Shown: piece after piece, positions 1 to 7,517 of the stretch
How the letters are laid out: each line of letters opens with the position of its first letter
Numbering within the stretch: the first letter of the stretch is position 1
Source of the DNA: a virus
Virus record (IMG/VR): IMGVR_UViG_3300034407_001431
Location: 1 to 27,422 of that record
Strand: one strand, 5' to 3'
DNA: 27,422 bases
Notes under the pieces: model-generated
Databases searched by the model: none
Told to the model about the DNA's origin: nothing
Seen by the model: only the letters and a program-made list of their open reading frames with translations
Position numbers and translations under genes: made by a program

Positions 1-819
1 AAGGCGCTGAAACCAATCAACCAACTGAGGATGATGGAAGACTCTATAGTCATCTATCGTTTGGCCAGAGCACCAGAACGCCGTATTTTCTATATTGATG
101 TAGGTAACTTACCCAAAGGTAAGGCCGAAGAATATATGAAAAACATTATGTCACGTTATCGCAATAAGCTTGTGTATGATGCACAAACAGGCGAGATTCG
201 TGATGATCGTAAGCATATGTCTATGCTTGAGGATTTTTGGTTACCTCGTCGTGAGGGTGGCCGTGGCACTGAGATCACAACTCTACCAGGGGGTGAAAAC
301 CTAGGTCAGATTGATGATATCCTATATTTCCAGAAAAAGTTATATCGTTCACTGAATGTTCCTATTAGTAGATTAGAGCAAGAGAATAACTTCAGTCTTG
401 GTCGGTCAACGGAAATCAGTAGGGATGAGTTAAAGTTCCAAAAGTTTATTGATAAGTTGCGCCGACGTTTCGCGCATTTGTTCCTGGGTATTCTTAAGAA
501 ACAACTTATCCTTAAAGGTCTTATTACTGAAGAAGATTGGGATGATTGGAAACAGGACCTCATTATCGACTACGTCCGTGATAATCATTTTACTGAATTG
601 CGTGATGCAGAGATGTTGCGTGAAAAGATCACAATGTTAGATCAGATGCAGAATTACGTCGGAGAGTTCTTCTCTAAGGAATTCATCTATAAGAAAGTCT
701 TATTGATGAGTGATGATGAAGTAGAGGATGTTAAGAAACAAATCGAAGACGAAAAGAAATCAGGTGATATTGCACCAGATGATGAAACGAGTGATGGTGG
801 TAACACACCGGCTCAATAA
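1..819 (+). CDS. 20: Portal vertex protein gp20, C-terminal part (5' end outside window)
   Basis: This is the C-terminal part of the T4-type portal, the dodecamer at the special head vertex through which DNA is packaged and to which the neck attaches. The reading frame is open from base 1, and the residues before the first ATG (KALKPINQLRMMED) already belong to the conserved gp20 core, so the ATG at 31 is internal. Diagnostic stretches are RAPERRIFYIDVGNLPKGKA, the DDRKHMSMLEDFWLPRREGG segment and FSLGRSTEISRDELKF. The tail is acidic and probably disordered. It is followed after 21 nt by the gp67-like gene, which has a strong ribosome site (TTAGGAGA), and this matches T4 order 20-67-68-21-22-23. 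The family assignment is very secure; only the N-terminal half is missing. Confidence 0.97.
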   Translation, partial: KALKPINQLRMMEDSIVIYRLARAPERRIFYIDVGNLPKGKAEEYMKNIMSRYRNKLVYDAQTGEIRDDRKHMSMLEDFWLPRREGGRGTEITTLPGGENLGQIDDILYFQKKLYRSLNVPISRLEQENNFSLGRSTEISRDELKFQKFIDKLRRRFAHLFLGILKKQLILKGLITEEDWDDWKQDLIIDYVRDNHFTELRDAEMLREKITMLDQMQNYVGEFFSKEFIYKKVLLMSDDEVEDVKKQIEDEKKSGDIAPDDETSDGGNTPAQ

Positions 820-840
820 TATAAGCTTTAGGAGAATAAA

Positions 841-1134
841 ATGAGTGAGATTAAAGATCTAATTAGACATGCTTTGGACCAAGATTACAATAAAGCAAAT
901 GATACATTTGGTGAGATCATGAGTATTAAAATGACTGATTTGATAAACCAAGAAGAAATCAAGGTAGCAAATAGCATCTATAATGGTGTTGAGGATACCG
1001 ATGATGAGGAAGAAGGAATTGAAATTGATGACGCCGATTTGGATGATATTGAAGATATCGAGGACGACGAAGTCGAAGAAGATAATGATCCCATCAGTGA
1101 TGATGATGGCGATGATGAGGACGAAGAGAGCTAA
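841..1134 (+). CDS. 67: Prohead core protein gp67-like, acidic
   Basis: This 97-residue protein has a helical N-terminal half (residues 1-50) and an almost purely Asp/Glu C-terminal half (about 52-97). T4 gp67 has the same design: a short helical head containing a DLI-(K/N)xE motif followed by an acidic tail. It also sits in the same place, between the portal and the prohead protease. In T4 this protein is part of the scaffolding core of the prohead and is degraded by gp21 during maturation. Here the pattern TDLINQEEIKVA aligns by eye with the T4 core. The start has a good TTAGGAGA ribosome site. The assignment rests on position, composition and this short motif, not on a computed alignment. 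Confidence 0.8.
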   Translation: MSEIKDLIRHALDQDYNKANDTFGEIMSIKMTDLINQEEIKVANSIYNGVEDTDDEEEGIEIDDADLDDIEDIEDDEVEEDNDPISDDDGDDEDEES

Positions 1135-1153
1135 TTGCTAAAATCTACTTTTA

Positions 1154-1161
1154 TATAAATA
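1154..1161 (+). promoter_or_regulatory. T4-type late promoter box TATAAATA
   Basis: Exact match to the T4 late consensus TATAAATA in the short gap before the ATG at 1165. The box would place transcription start at about 1167, within the start codon region. It could drive the small gene and gp21-gp22-gp23 downstream. The exact eight-base match in a 30-nt gap is the evidence; activity is inferred. Confidence 0.6.
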
Positions 1162-1164
1162 ATT

Positions 1165-1362
1165 ATGAAAAAGTTTAATGACGTTCGCACTAGAAAAGAA
1201 AAACCTGTTTATTCAAAACGGGTTGGTGGATTTAGTGTACAGGTACGTAAAAATTCTGGCCGATACGATGCTTATGTAGACAACGATCTACTTGATAGCT
1301 TTAAAAGTCAGAATGATGCTGTAAAGGCAGCATCAGAGTTTATAAAACAATATAGGGATTAA
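1165..1362 (+). CDS. Small basic protein in the gp68 position
   Basis: A 65-residue basic protein that I do not recognise by sequence. It occupies the place of T4 gene 68 (prohead core) between the gp67-like gene and gp21, but is less than half the length of T4 gp68, so homology is only positional. The sequence VGGFSVQVRKNSGRYDAYVDN reads like a small beta-sheet unit, followed by a helix (NDAVKAASEFIKQY). No Shine-Dalgarno is visible before the ATG. Instead a late box lies three bases upstream, so the message may be leaderless. Its end contains the ribosome site (AGGGAT) for gp21, which starts one base after its stop, so the two are probably translationally coupled. Confidence 0.65.
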   Translation: MKKFNDVRTRKEKPVYSKRVGGFSVQVRKNSGRYDAYVDNDLLDSFKSQNDAVKAASEFIKQYRD

Positions 1363-1363
1363 G

Positions 1364-2023
1364 ATGAAACTAATTGCAGAATTTCATGACCAAGATCTAA
1401 ATGTTCTTACTGAAGCCAAAAAGGACGGCGGTAAGAAGTATTATATCGAAGGTGTGTTTGCTCAAGCAGAGCAAAAGAATCGCAATGGTAGAGTCTATCC
1501 AAAACAAATTATGGAATCTGCTGTCGGTAAATATGTTACTGAGCAGGTTGCAAAAGGTCGATCCGTTGGTGAGTTAAATCACCCTGAGGGTCCAACGGTC
1601 AACCTTGATAAAGTTTCGCATCTCATTACCAGCCTCCAGTGGGAAGGTAATGATATTGTCGGAAAAGCCGCTATTTTGGATACACCAATGGGTAAGATCG
1701 TACAAGGTCTGCTTGAGGGTGGAGTTCAACTTGGGGTTTCAACTCGTGGTATGGGAAGTCTAGAGCGTAATAATGGCGCAATGGTTGTAAAACCAGATTT
1801 TATTCTTAATGCAATTGATATTGTACAAGATCCATCCGCACCTGGAGCATTCGTTAATGGGATAATGGAAGGTGTTGATTGGGTTTGGAATAATGGTATT
1901 ATTGAAGCTAGGACTATTGAGAAGATGGAGACCGAAATTAAGAAAGCATCAAGGACTGATCTCTATGAGACACAGACGCGTGAGTTCAAAAATTTCCTCT
2001 CGTTACTCAAATCTAAAAAATAG
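1364..2023 (+). CDS. 21: Prohead core protease gp21
   Basis: This is the T4-type serine protease of the prohead core (herpesvirus-assemblin-like fold). It cleaves scaffold and shell proteins before DNA packaging and then destroys itself. At 219 residues it is close to T4 gp21. Visible motifs are the catalytic-His segment GELNHPEGPTVN (His73), the nucleophile segment QLGVSTRGMGS (Ser126), and IDIVQDPSAPGA (Asp152/Asp156, candidates for the third acidic residue). The NRNGRVYPKQIM segment near residue 40 is also typical of the family. It lies between the core-protein genes and gp22, as in T4. gp22 follows after 8 nt with a GGAG ribosome site. Confidence 0.95.
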   Translation: MKLIAEFHDQDLNVLTEAKKDGGKKYYIEGVFAQAEQKNRNGRVYPKQIMESAVGKYVTEQVAKGRSVGELNHPEGPTVNLDKVSHLITSLQWEGNDIVGKAAILDTPMGKIVQGLLEGGVQLGVSTRGMGSLERNNGAMVVKPDFILNAIDIVQDPSAPGAFVNGIMEGVDWVWNNGIIEARTIEKMETEIKKASRTDLYETQTREFKNFLSLLKSKK

Positions 2024-2031
2024 GAGTCATA

Positions 2032-3090
2032 ATGACTAAAGACCAAAGAATGGATCAAGTCGAACTCCACGATGAAGAGAACGATATCGTGGAAGCCGCT
2101 ACTCATGATCCTAAGAATGCTGAGGCGCAATCTCTTGCTTCAGTAGATAAAGCTGGTGATGCTACCGGTACCGCTAAAAAGCGGAAAGGTGACAACACTA
2201 AGCAAGATCCTATGCCTAAAACAAAGGCTGGCATGATCAATGCTGCTTATGTTAAAATGAATGGCATGAAGAAGGAAGATCTTGCAATGATGATGTCAAA
2301 GTTGATGTCTGAAGAAATCGATGCTGAGGATGAAGAAGTTGTAGCTGAAAATGCTACCTTTGAATACGAAGCAGATTTTTCATCTGACTTGAATGCTTTG
2401 GTTCAATCAGAAGCTACTCTATCTGAAGAGTTCAAGGAAAAAGCTGAAGTTATTTTTGAAGCTGCGATTAAATCTAAGCTATCAGAAGAAATCGACCGTC
2501 TCGAGGCTCGGTACAATGAAGAATTGTCTGAGGAAATCAGTTCAACGAAAGAAGAATTGGTCGAGAAAGTTGACAGCTACCTCAACTACGTAGTTGAAAA
2601 GTGGATGGACGACAACCGTGTCGCTATCCAATCTGGCCTCCGTGCTGAAATCGCTGAAAAGTTCATGGGTGGGTTGAAAGATCTATTCGTTGAATCATAC
2701 ATCGAAATCCCGGAAAGCAAGGTTGACTTGGTTGACGATTTGGCCGAATCAGTTGAAGAGCTTGAGTCTAAACTCAATCAAACAACTGCTGATGCTATCG
2801 CCATGGCCGAAGAGCTTGAAGTTTATAAGCGTGATGCTATCATCCGTGAATCTGCTCAAGACCTCGCCGCAACCCAAGTTGAAAAACTCAAGTCCTTGGT
2901 TGAAGACATTGATTTTGAAGACGCTGATACTTTTGCTAAGAAAGTTCAAACCGTCAAGGAATCATATTTTACCAAGAAAGTTTCTGAGACTACTCAAGAG
3001 ATCACTGAAGACGAAGACGGCGATGCCGCAGTTGTCTCCTCTGGCTCTATGGCTCAGTACTTAACCGCCCTCAAAAAATCTGCAAAATAA
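2032..3090 (+). CDS. 22: Prohead core scaffold protein gp22
   Basis: This is the main internal scaffold of the prohead, around which gp23 assembles and which gp21 later digests. The 352-residue product is longer than T4 gp22, highly acidic and almost wholly helical. It has long charged coiled-coil-like stretches at about 95-200 and 225-270, and many L/I/V-x-E tripeptides that could serve as gp21 cleavage sites. The N-terminal 75 residues are polar and low in hydrophobics. Sequence conservation of gp22 is weak in general. The call rests on composition, size and its place between gp21 and gp23. The C-terminal segment ending in SGSMAQYLTALKKSAK looks like the conserved shell-contact end of the family. 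Confidence 0.9.
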   Translation: MTKDQRMDQVELHDEENDIVEAATHDPKNAEAQSLASVDKAGDATGTAKKRKGDNTKQDPMPKTKAGMINAAYVKMNGMKKEDLAMMMSKLMSEEIDAEDEEVVAENATFEYEADFSSDLNALVQSEATLSEEFKEKAEVIFEAAIKSKLSEEIDRLEARYNEELSEEISSTKEELVEKVDSYLNYVVEKWMDDNRVAIQSGLRAEIAEKFMGGLKDLFVESYIEIPESKVDLVDDLAESVEELESKLNQTTADAIAMAEELEVYKRDAIIRESAQDLAATQVEKLKSLVEDIDFEDADTFAKKVQTVKESYFTKKVSETTQEITEDEDGDAAVVSSGSMAQYLTALKKSAK

Positions 3091-3102
3091 GGAATAATCC
3101 AA

Positions 3103-4437
3103 ATGCAACAATCATATGACAAACTTATTGAAAAGTGGTCACCAGTTCTAAACGAAGAGACCGCCGGCACAATTAAAGATTCACACCGTCGTGCCGTAAC
3201 GGCACAAATCTTGGAAAACCAAGAACTTGCTTTCTCTGAGCAACGCGCTCAAAGTGGTATGTTGATGGAAACACCAACCAATGCTACGACTGCCGCTGCC
3301 AATTGGGACCCAGTCCTTATTGCCTTGGTTCGCCGTGCAATGCCTAACTTGATGGCTTATGACATCGCTGGTGTTCAACCAATGACTGGTCCTACCGGTT
3401 TGATCTTTGCCATGAAGAGCCAATACAAAACCACCAAAGCTGGTGTGTCTAGTGGCGATGAGGCATTGTTCAATGAAGCCGCTGTTGGTTTCTCTGGTGA
3501 CTCTTCTACTGCCTCACAAGGTGGTACTTCAGGTCTCGAGAGTGTTACCGACACTGATGCTGATAGCTCAATCGTTGACTCAGGCGCATCTTATGTTCCT
3601 GGTATCGGTGATGCATACACAACGGCTGAAGCTGAAAACCTCGGCGCTGCTGGTGAGGCATTTGCTGAAATGGGTTTCACCATTGAAAAGGCTACCGTTA
3701 CTGCTAAGTCACGTGCTTTGAAGGCTGAATACAGCTTGGAATTGGCTCAAGACTTGAAGGCAATTCATGGCTTGGATGCTGAAACGGAATTGGCTAACAT
3801 TCTCTCCACAGAGATCTTGGCTGAAATCAACCGTGAAGTTATCCGTACCATGAACTCACAAGCTAAGATTGGCGCACGCCAAGACGGTTTGCAAGTTAAG
3901 GGTATTTTCAACTTGTCTACCGATGCCGATGGCCGTTGGTCTGTTGAGAAGTTCAAGGGTTTGATTCTTCAAATCGAGCGTGAAGCTAACACCATCGCTA
4001 AAGAAACCCGTCGCGGTAAGGGCAACTTCATTGTTTGCTCATCTGACGTCGCTTCTGCCTTGGCAGCTTCTGGCATGTTGGACTATTCACCTGCTATGTC
4101 TACCAACTTGAATGTTGATGACACGGGTTCTACCTTTGCTGGTGTGATGAATGGCCGTACTAAGGTTTATATCGATCCTTATGCAACTGCTGATTACGTT
4201 ACCGTTGGTTATAAGGGCACAAACCCCTATGACGCTGGTATGTTCTACTGCCCATACGTTCCATTGACCATGGTTCGTGCGGTTGGTGAGGATACGTTCC
4301 AGCCTAAAATTGGCTTCAAGACTCGCTACGGTATGGCTTCAAACCCATTCGTCGGCGCTACTGCTGCCAATGGTTTGGCCACGGTTCGTACCAACCAATA
4401 CTACAGAATCTTCCGCGTGGACAACATCCTCGCCTAA
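3103..4437 (+). CDS. 23: Major capsid protein gp23
   Basis: This is the T4-type major head protein, 444 residues (T4 has 521; marine relatives are commonly shorter). Diagnostic blocks are LVRRAMPNLMAYDIAGVQPM and GPTGLIFAMKSQY (about 75-108), EMGFTIEKATVTAKSRALKA with EYSLELAQDLKAIHGLDAE, and the C-terminal block with GYKGTNPYDAGMFYCPYVPL. A likely maturation site for gp21 is LME|TP at about Glu56-Thr57, which fits the usual L/I-x-E rule and would leave the conserved part as the mature protein. GC content and codon choice look more optimised than in the surrounding genes, as expected for a very highly expressed gene. A strong terminator follows directly, and no gp24 vertex paralogue is next to it. 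Confidence 0.98.
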   Translation: MQQSYDKLIEKWSPVLNEETAGTIKDSHRRAVTAQILENQELAFSEQRAQSGMLMETPTNATTAAANWDPVLIALVRRAMPNLMAYDIAGVQPMTGPTGLIFAMKSQYKTTKAGVSSGDEALFNEAAVGFSGDSSTASQGGTSGLESVTDTDADSSIVDSGASYVPGIGDAYTTAEAENLGAAGEAFAEMGFTIEKATVTAKSRALKAEYSLELAQDLKAIHGLDAETELANILSTEILAEINREVIRTMNSQAKIGARQDGLQVKGIFNLSTDADGRWSVEKFKGLILQIEREANTIAKETRRGKGNFIVCSSDVASALAASGMLDYSPAMSTNLNVDDTGSTFAGVMNGRTKVYIDPYATADYVTVGYKGTNPYDAGMFYCPYVPLTMVRAVGEDTFQPKIGFKTRYGMASNPFVGATAANGLATVRTNQYYRIFRVDNILA

Positions 4438-4446
4438 GTGTAGTCA

Positions 4447-4500
4447 AAAAAAGAGCCCAGTCCACTGGGCCTTTAAAGGGATCTTCGGATCCCTTTTTTT
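4447..4500 (+). terminator. Tandem-hairpin intrinsic terminator after gp23
   Basis: There are two consecutive hairpins. The first is GCCCAG (4455-4460), loop TCCA, CTGGGC (4465-4470), flanked by A-rich and T-rich arms. The second is AAAGGGATC (4475-4483), a TTCG loop closed by C-G, GATCCCTTT (4488-4496), running on into a T tract to 4500. The second has a nine-base-pair stem with the very stable UUCG tetraloop followed by U residues, a textbook intrinsic terminator. It separates the head operon from the late promoter at 4514. Confidence 0.93.
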
Positions 4501-4513
4501 ATGAGCTATAAAG

Positions 4514-4521
4514 TATAAATA
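4514..4521 (+). promoter_or_regulatory. T4-type late promoter box TATAAATA
   Basis: Exact late consensus in the gap between the gp23 terminator and the next ATG. With T4 spacing (box at -13 to -6) the first transcribed base is 4527, the A of the ATG, so the transcript would be leaderless. No Shine-Dalgarno is visible. Confidence 0.75.
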
Positions 4522-4526
4522 GATGT

Positions 4527-5084
4527 ATGGCGACCTTAACTAATAACATTAATTACTTACAACCGACATCGTTTAAGATTAGTCTTGATCGAAAGAATTA
4601 TCCGAATCTGGAATTCTTTTGTCAAAGCATTACCCATCCAGGTATGCTATTAAACTCTGTTGAAGTACCATTTAGAAAAATTGCAGGCATTCCCTTTGCT
4701 GGCGATAAGTTGACGTTTAATGAACTAACGGCAAATATTATTCTAGATGAGGATATGACTTCTTACTCAGAAATGTACAGTTGGATCCGTAGGTTATTGG
4801 ACACAAAACCCGTGTCTGCTTTAAACCGTACGAGTGATACAGCAGCAACGTATGCTGATATTACCCTACATATGTTATCGAGTGCAAATAATACAACCAA
4901 ACAGATTCGGTATTTGGATTGTGTACCCACGGCGTTGGGTGATATTCAATTGGAATCAACTGGTTCAGGTGGTGAATTTGTTACCTTCGCTGCTTCATTC
5001 CGATTCTCATACTTTGAATTAATGGATATAAATAAAACGACAGGCGCAATTACTGAATCATTTACAGTATCAACTACATTATAA
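4527..5084 (+). CDS. gp19-family tail-tube-fold protein
   Basis: The 185-residue protein matches the layout of T4 gp19. An N-terminal FKISLDRK(N)-type strand is followed by LEFFCQSITHPG, then VPFRKIAGIPFAGDKLTFNE, NIILDEDMTSYSEMYSWIRR, and near the C-terminus a VPTALGDIQLESTGSGGE strand pair with FVTFAASFRFSYFEL. In T4, gp19 polymerises into the inner tail tube and its gene lies just upstream of gene 20. Here the gene lies after gp23, so it is probably a second member of the fold (a tube paralogue, tube cap or initiator-like protein) and not the main tube. The start has no ribosome site and abuts a late box, suggesting leaderless late expression. The fold assignment is good; the exact structural role is open. 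Confidence 0.8.
   Translation: MATLTNNINYLQPTSFKISLDRKNYPNLEFFCQSITHPGMLLNSVEVPFRKIAGIPFAGDKLTFNELTANIILDEDMTSYSEMYSWIRRLLDTKPVSALNRTSDTAATYADITLHMLSSANNTTKQIRYLDCVPTALGDIQLESTGSGGEFVTFAASFRFSYFELMDINKTTGAITESFTVSTTL
5027..5034 (+). promoter_or_regulatory. Possible late promoter for uvsY-uvsW
   Basis: TATAAATA lies inside the 3' end of the tail-tube-fold gene, about 76 nt before the uvsY ATG. UvsW is a late protein in T4, so a late promoter here makes sense. However, the box is within coding sequence (an Asp-Ile-Asn-Lys segment) and could be chance. Confidence 0.4.
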
Positions 5085-5102
5085 TTGAAATGGAACTATA
5101 TT

Positions 5103-5549
5103 ATGTTAGAACTGCAAGACATTCTAAACGAGTGGTCGGAAGACTGCCAGATTAACGATATGCGTTTAGATGAGGCCTCAAGGGTTTCACCTAAGTTACA
5201 CGCAAAATATCTCACACTCTCCTCTAATTACAAGTTAATGCTTAAGCGTTCAGAGTTTAAGCAAAAAGAACTACTCAAAGACAAGTGGTTATACTATAAC
5301 GGTAAGCTATCGCCAGAGGAAATCAAAGAAAAGAATTGGAAACCAGATCCCTTTGATGGATTAAAAGTCTTAAAAGGTGAGATGGATTATTACTATGATT
5401 CGGATCCAGATATTCAACGGTCGGAAGAGAAAATCCAATATTATAAGACCGTTATAGATACTTTACATGAGATCATAGAAAACATTAAATGGCGACACCA
5501 AACAGTGAAGAATATAATTGAATGGAAAAAATTTCAATCTGGAAGTTAA
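5103..5549 (+). CDS. uvsY: UvsY recombination mediator
   Basis: UvsY loads the UvsX recombinase onto single-stranded DNA coated with gp32. The 148-residue product (T4: 137) is charged and helical. It shares with T4 UvsY an N-terminal (M)LELQDILNEW segment, a central Lys-rich KLMLKRSEFKQKELLKDKWL helix followed by YYNGKLS, and a C-terminal NIKWRHQTVKNIIEWKKFQS segment that parallels T4's AIKSRGFAIKHIQDMRAFEA. The frame is open upstream to a TTG at 5085. I prefer the ATG at 5103 because it has a GGAAC ribosome-site-like element 7 nt upstream and matches the T4 N-terminus. Its last 28 nt overlap the start of uvsW in another frame, which implies coupled translation. Confidence 0.9.
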   Translation: MLELQDILNEWSEDCQINDMRLDEASRVSPKLHAKYLTLSSNYKLMLKRSEFKQKELLKDKWLYYNGKLSPEEIKEKNWKPDPFDGLKVLKGEMDYYYDSDPDIQRSEEKIQYYKTVIDTLHEIIENIKWRHQTVKNIIEWKKFQSGS

Positions 5550-7015
5550 ATCATGCTACCATGGGTTTACAATGTGACCCTGGTATTGCAGCAGAAATAA
5601 ATGAGTATTTCTCATTCTTTGTGCCTGGGTATAAATTTATGCCAGCATTTAAGAATAAGATATGGGACGGTAAGATTCGTCTCTATAACGCACGCACTGG
5701 TACACTACCTGGTGGGTTGTTTTATCATTTACTCAAATTCTGTGAGCAACGAGAGTACGAATTAGACCAACACGCTAGTGATTATGGTCCTCCAGAATCG
5801 GCAAATAAAGTTTTGCCAGAAGATATTATGGATTACGTCCGGAGTCTTAATTTACCATTTCCAATTAGAGATTATCAGTTTGATGCGGTATGTAACGCGA
5901 TTCATAAAAAGAAGGGGATATTGGTATCACCCACTGGCTCTGGTAAATCATTAATTATCTACACCTTGCTTCGTTGGTTCCTTGCCAATTCTGATAAAAG
6001 AGTCCTAGTTATTGTACCCACAACATCATTGGTTGAGCAGATGTATGGGGATTTTAATGACTATGCTACGAATGACTTGTTTGATTCCAAGAATGAAGTC
6101 CACAGAATTTACTCAGGTAGAGATAAGAATGCTGATGCAAGGGTTTATGTATCCACGTGGCAATCGATATATAAGTTTCCATTAGATTGGTTCTCACAAT
6201 TCGGCGCTGTATTTGGTGATGAGTGCCATGGGTTTAAATCCAAATCACTCACTACGATTATGGAAAAGTGTACCGAGGCAGAGTACCGATTTGGCACCAC
6301 TGGTACACTGGACGGTTCACTCACTCATGAATTGGTCTTACAAGGTCTCTTCGGCCGTGTGTTTAAGGTAACCACAACCCGTGCGTTGCAGGATAATGAT
6401 ACACTTGCTAAGTTGGCAATCACTCGCCTCGTATTAAATTACAGCAACACTACACGTGAGGCATGTAATGGATTAACGTATCAAGATGAGATTGATTTTG
6501 TCGTCACCAATGAGAAAAGAAATACACTAATAAGAAACTTGGCCGTGGACCAAAAGGGTAACACACTCGTGTTATTTCAGTATGTAGAGAAACATGGCAA
6601 GGTTTTATATGATATAATAAGAGCTAAGGCACACGAAGATAGAAAAGTCTTCTTTGTCTCTGGTCAGACGGAAACGGCAGATAGGGAAGCGATCCGAAAG
6701 ATTACGGAGAAACAAAGTGATGCAATTATTGTGGCATCCATGGGTACATTTTCTACTGGTATAAACATTAAGAACCTACACAATATTGTATTTGCATCTC
6801 CATCCAAGTCACAGATCAGGGTACTACAAAGTATTGGCCGTGGGTTGAGAAAAAGTGATGATGGTAGGGTTACAAAACTATTTGATATAACGGATGATTT
6901 ATCTATTAGAAACAAAAAGAACTTCTGTCTGTTACACTCAGGTGAACGGTTGAAGATGTATCAGAATGAAAATTTTGATTATAAAACATATGAGATAAAC
7001 ATTGATGGAGATTAA
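5522..7015 (+). CDS. uvsW: UvsW recombination/branch-migration helicase
   Basis: UvsW is a superfamily 2 DNA/RNA helicase that branch-migrates forks and Holliday junctions, unwinds R-loops and shifts T4 replication from origin- to recombination-dependent mode. The 497-residue protein (T4: 503) carries the N-terminal DNA-binding domain (FSFFVPGYKFMPAFKNKIWD, about 31-49, as in T4), a Q-motif-like RDYQFDAV (116-123), Walker A SPTGSGKS (136-143), motif Ia IVPTTSL, the DECH box (233-236), motif III-like GTTGTLDG, and C-terminal helicase motifs ASMGTFSTGINIKNL and QSIGRGLRK (motif VI). The start at 5522 aligns with the T4 N-terminus, so the 28-nt overlap with uvsY is real. Its last 11 nt overlap the next gene. 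Confidence 0.97.
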   Translation: MEKISIWKLNHATMGLQCDPGIAAEINEYFSFFVPGYKFMPAFKNKIWDGKIRLYNARTGTLPGGLFYHLLKFCEQREYELDQHASDYGPPESANKVLPEDIMDYVRSLNLPFPIRDYQFDAVCNAIHKKKGILVSPTGSGKSLIIYTLLRWFLANSDKRVLVIVPTTSLVEQMYGDFNDYATNDLFDSKNEVHRIYSGRDKNADARVYVSTWQSIYKFPLDWFSQFGAVFGDECHGFKSKSLTTIMEKCTEAEYRFGTTGTLDGSLTHELVLQGLFGRVFKVTTTRALQDNDTLAKLAITRLVLNYSNTTREACNGLTYQDEIDFVVTNEKRNTLIRNLAVDQKGNTLVLFQYVEKHGKVLYDIIRAKAHEDRKVFFVSGQTETADREAIRKITEKQSDAIIVASMGTFSTGINIKNLHNIVFASPSKSQIRVLQSIGRGLRKSDDGRVTKLFDITDDLSIRNKKNFCLLHSGERLKMYQNENFDYKTYEINIDGD

Positions 7016-7517
7016 AAATAATCATCTTATCCAGCACCATGAATGTGATTTTGATCTTGATAAGTTGCGTGCTGAAATAGAAGATATTTCTGTTTTTAAG
7101 AACTTTTATGTACCACACTCAAATATGCTCATAGAAGGTTGGTTTTACCATAAAGCAACTAAAGAGTATAGTGTTGGTATTGCCCATTATCTTGCTGATA
7201 TAACGAATACTGATATCCAGGAAGTCTCGAGTAGATTTTATATTCAAGAAAAAGGATATGCAATACCATTCCACCGTGACGTTGGTACTATGTGCTCACT
7301 TAATATTTTATTATCGGAAGCAAATGATCCAATATACTTTTATCAAAAAGGTGAAAAGACTCATCATTCATATAAGAGTGCTCTTATTAATGTATCAGAA
7401 CAACATAGTGTTCCAGCACCTATAGATGAACCTCGCTTATTGTTTAAGGTTAGTTTTTTTAGTAAATCATTCAAGGATATAGCAAGTGTTCTGCCAACTC
7501 AATTATCATATAGATAA
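7005..7517 (+). CDS. Small Fe(II)/2-oxoglutarate dioxygenase-like protein A
   Basis: The 170-residue product looks like a compact double-stranded beta-helix dioxygenase. The facial triad is readable as His90-x-Asp92 (in the segment AIPFHRDVGTMCSLNILL) and His134 (NVSEQHSVPAP), with Arg144 (DEPRLLFKVSF) ten residues later as the likely 2-oxoglutarate-binding Arg. This is the HxD...H...R pattern of the superfamily. The substrate cannot be told from sequence: protein hydroxylases, small-molecule hydroxylases and nucleobase oxygenases share it. The open frame begins with a TTG at 7002, but the ATG at 7005 is the better start. It overlaps uvsW by 11 nt and the next dioxygenase-like gene by 32 nt. 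Locally the DNA is more A+T-rich than the replication genes around it, consistent with later acquisition. Confidence 0.65.
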   Translation: MEIKNNHLIQHHECDFDLDKLRAEIEDISVFKNFYVPHSNMLIEGWFYHKATKEYSVGIAHYLADITNTDIQEVSSRFYIQEKGYAIPFHRDVGTMCSLNILLSEANDPIYFYQKGEKTHHSYKSALINVSEQHSVPAPIDEPRLLFKVSFFSKSFKDIASVLPTQLSYR

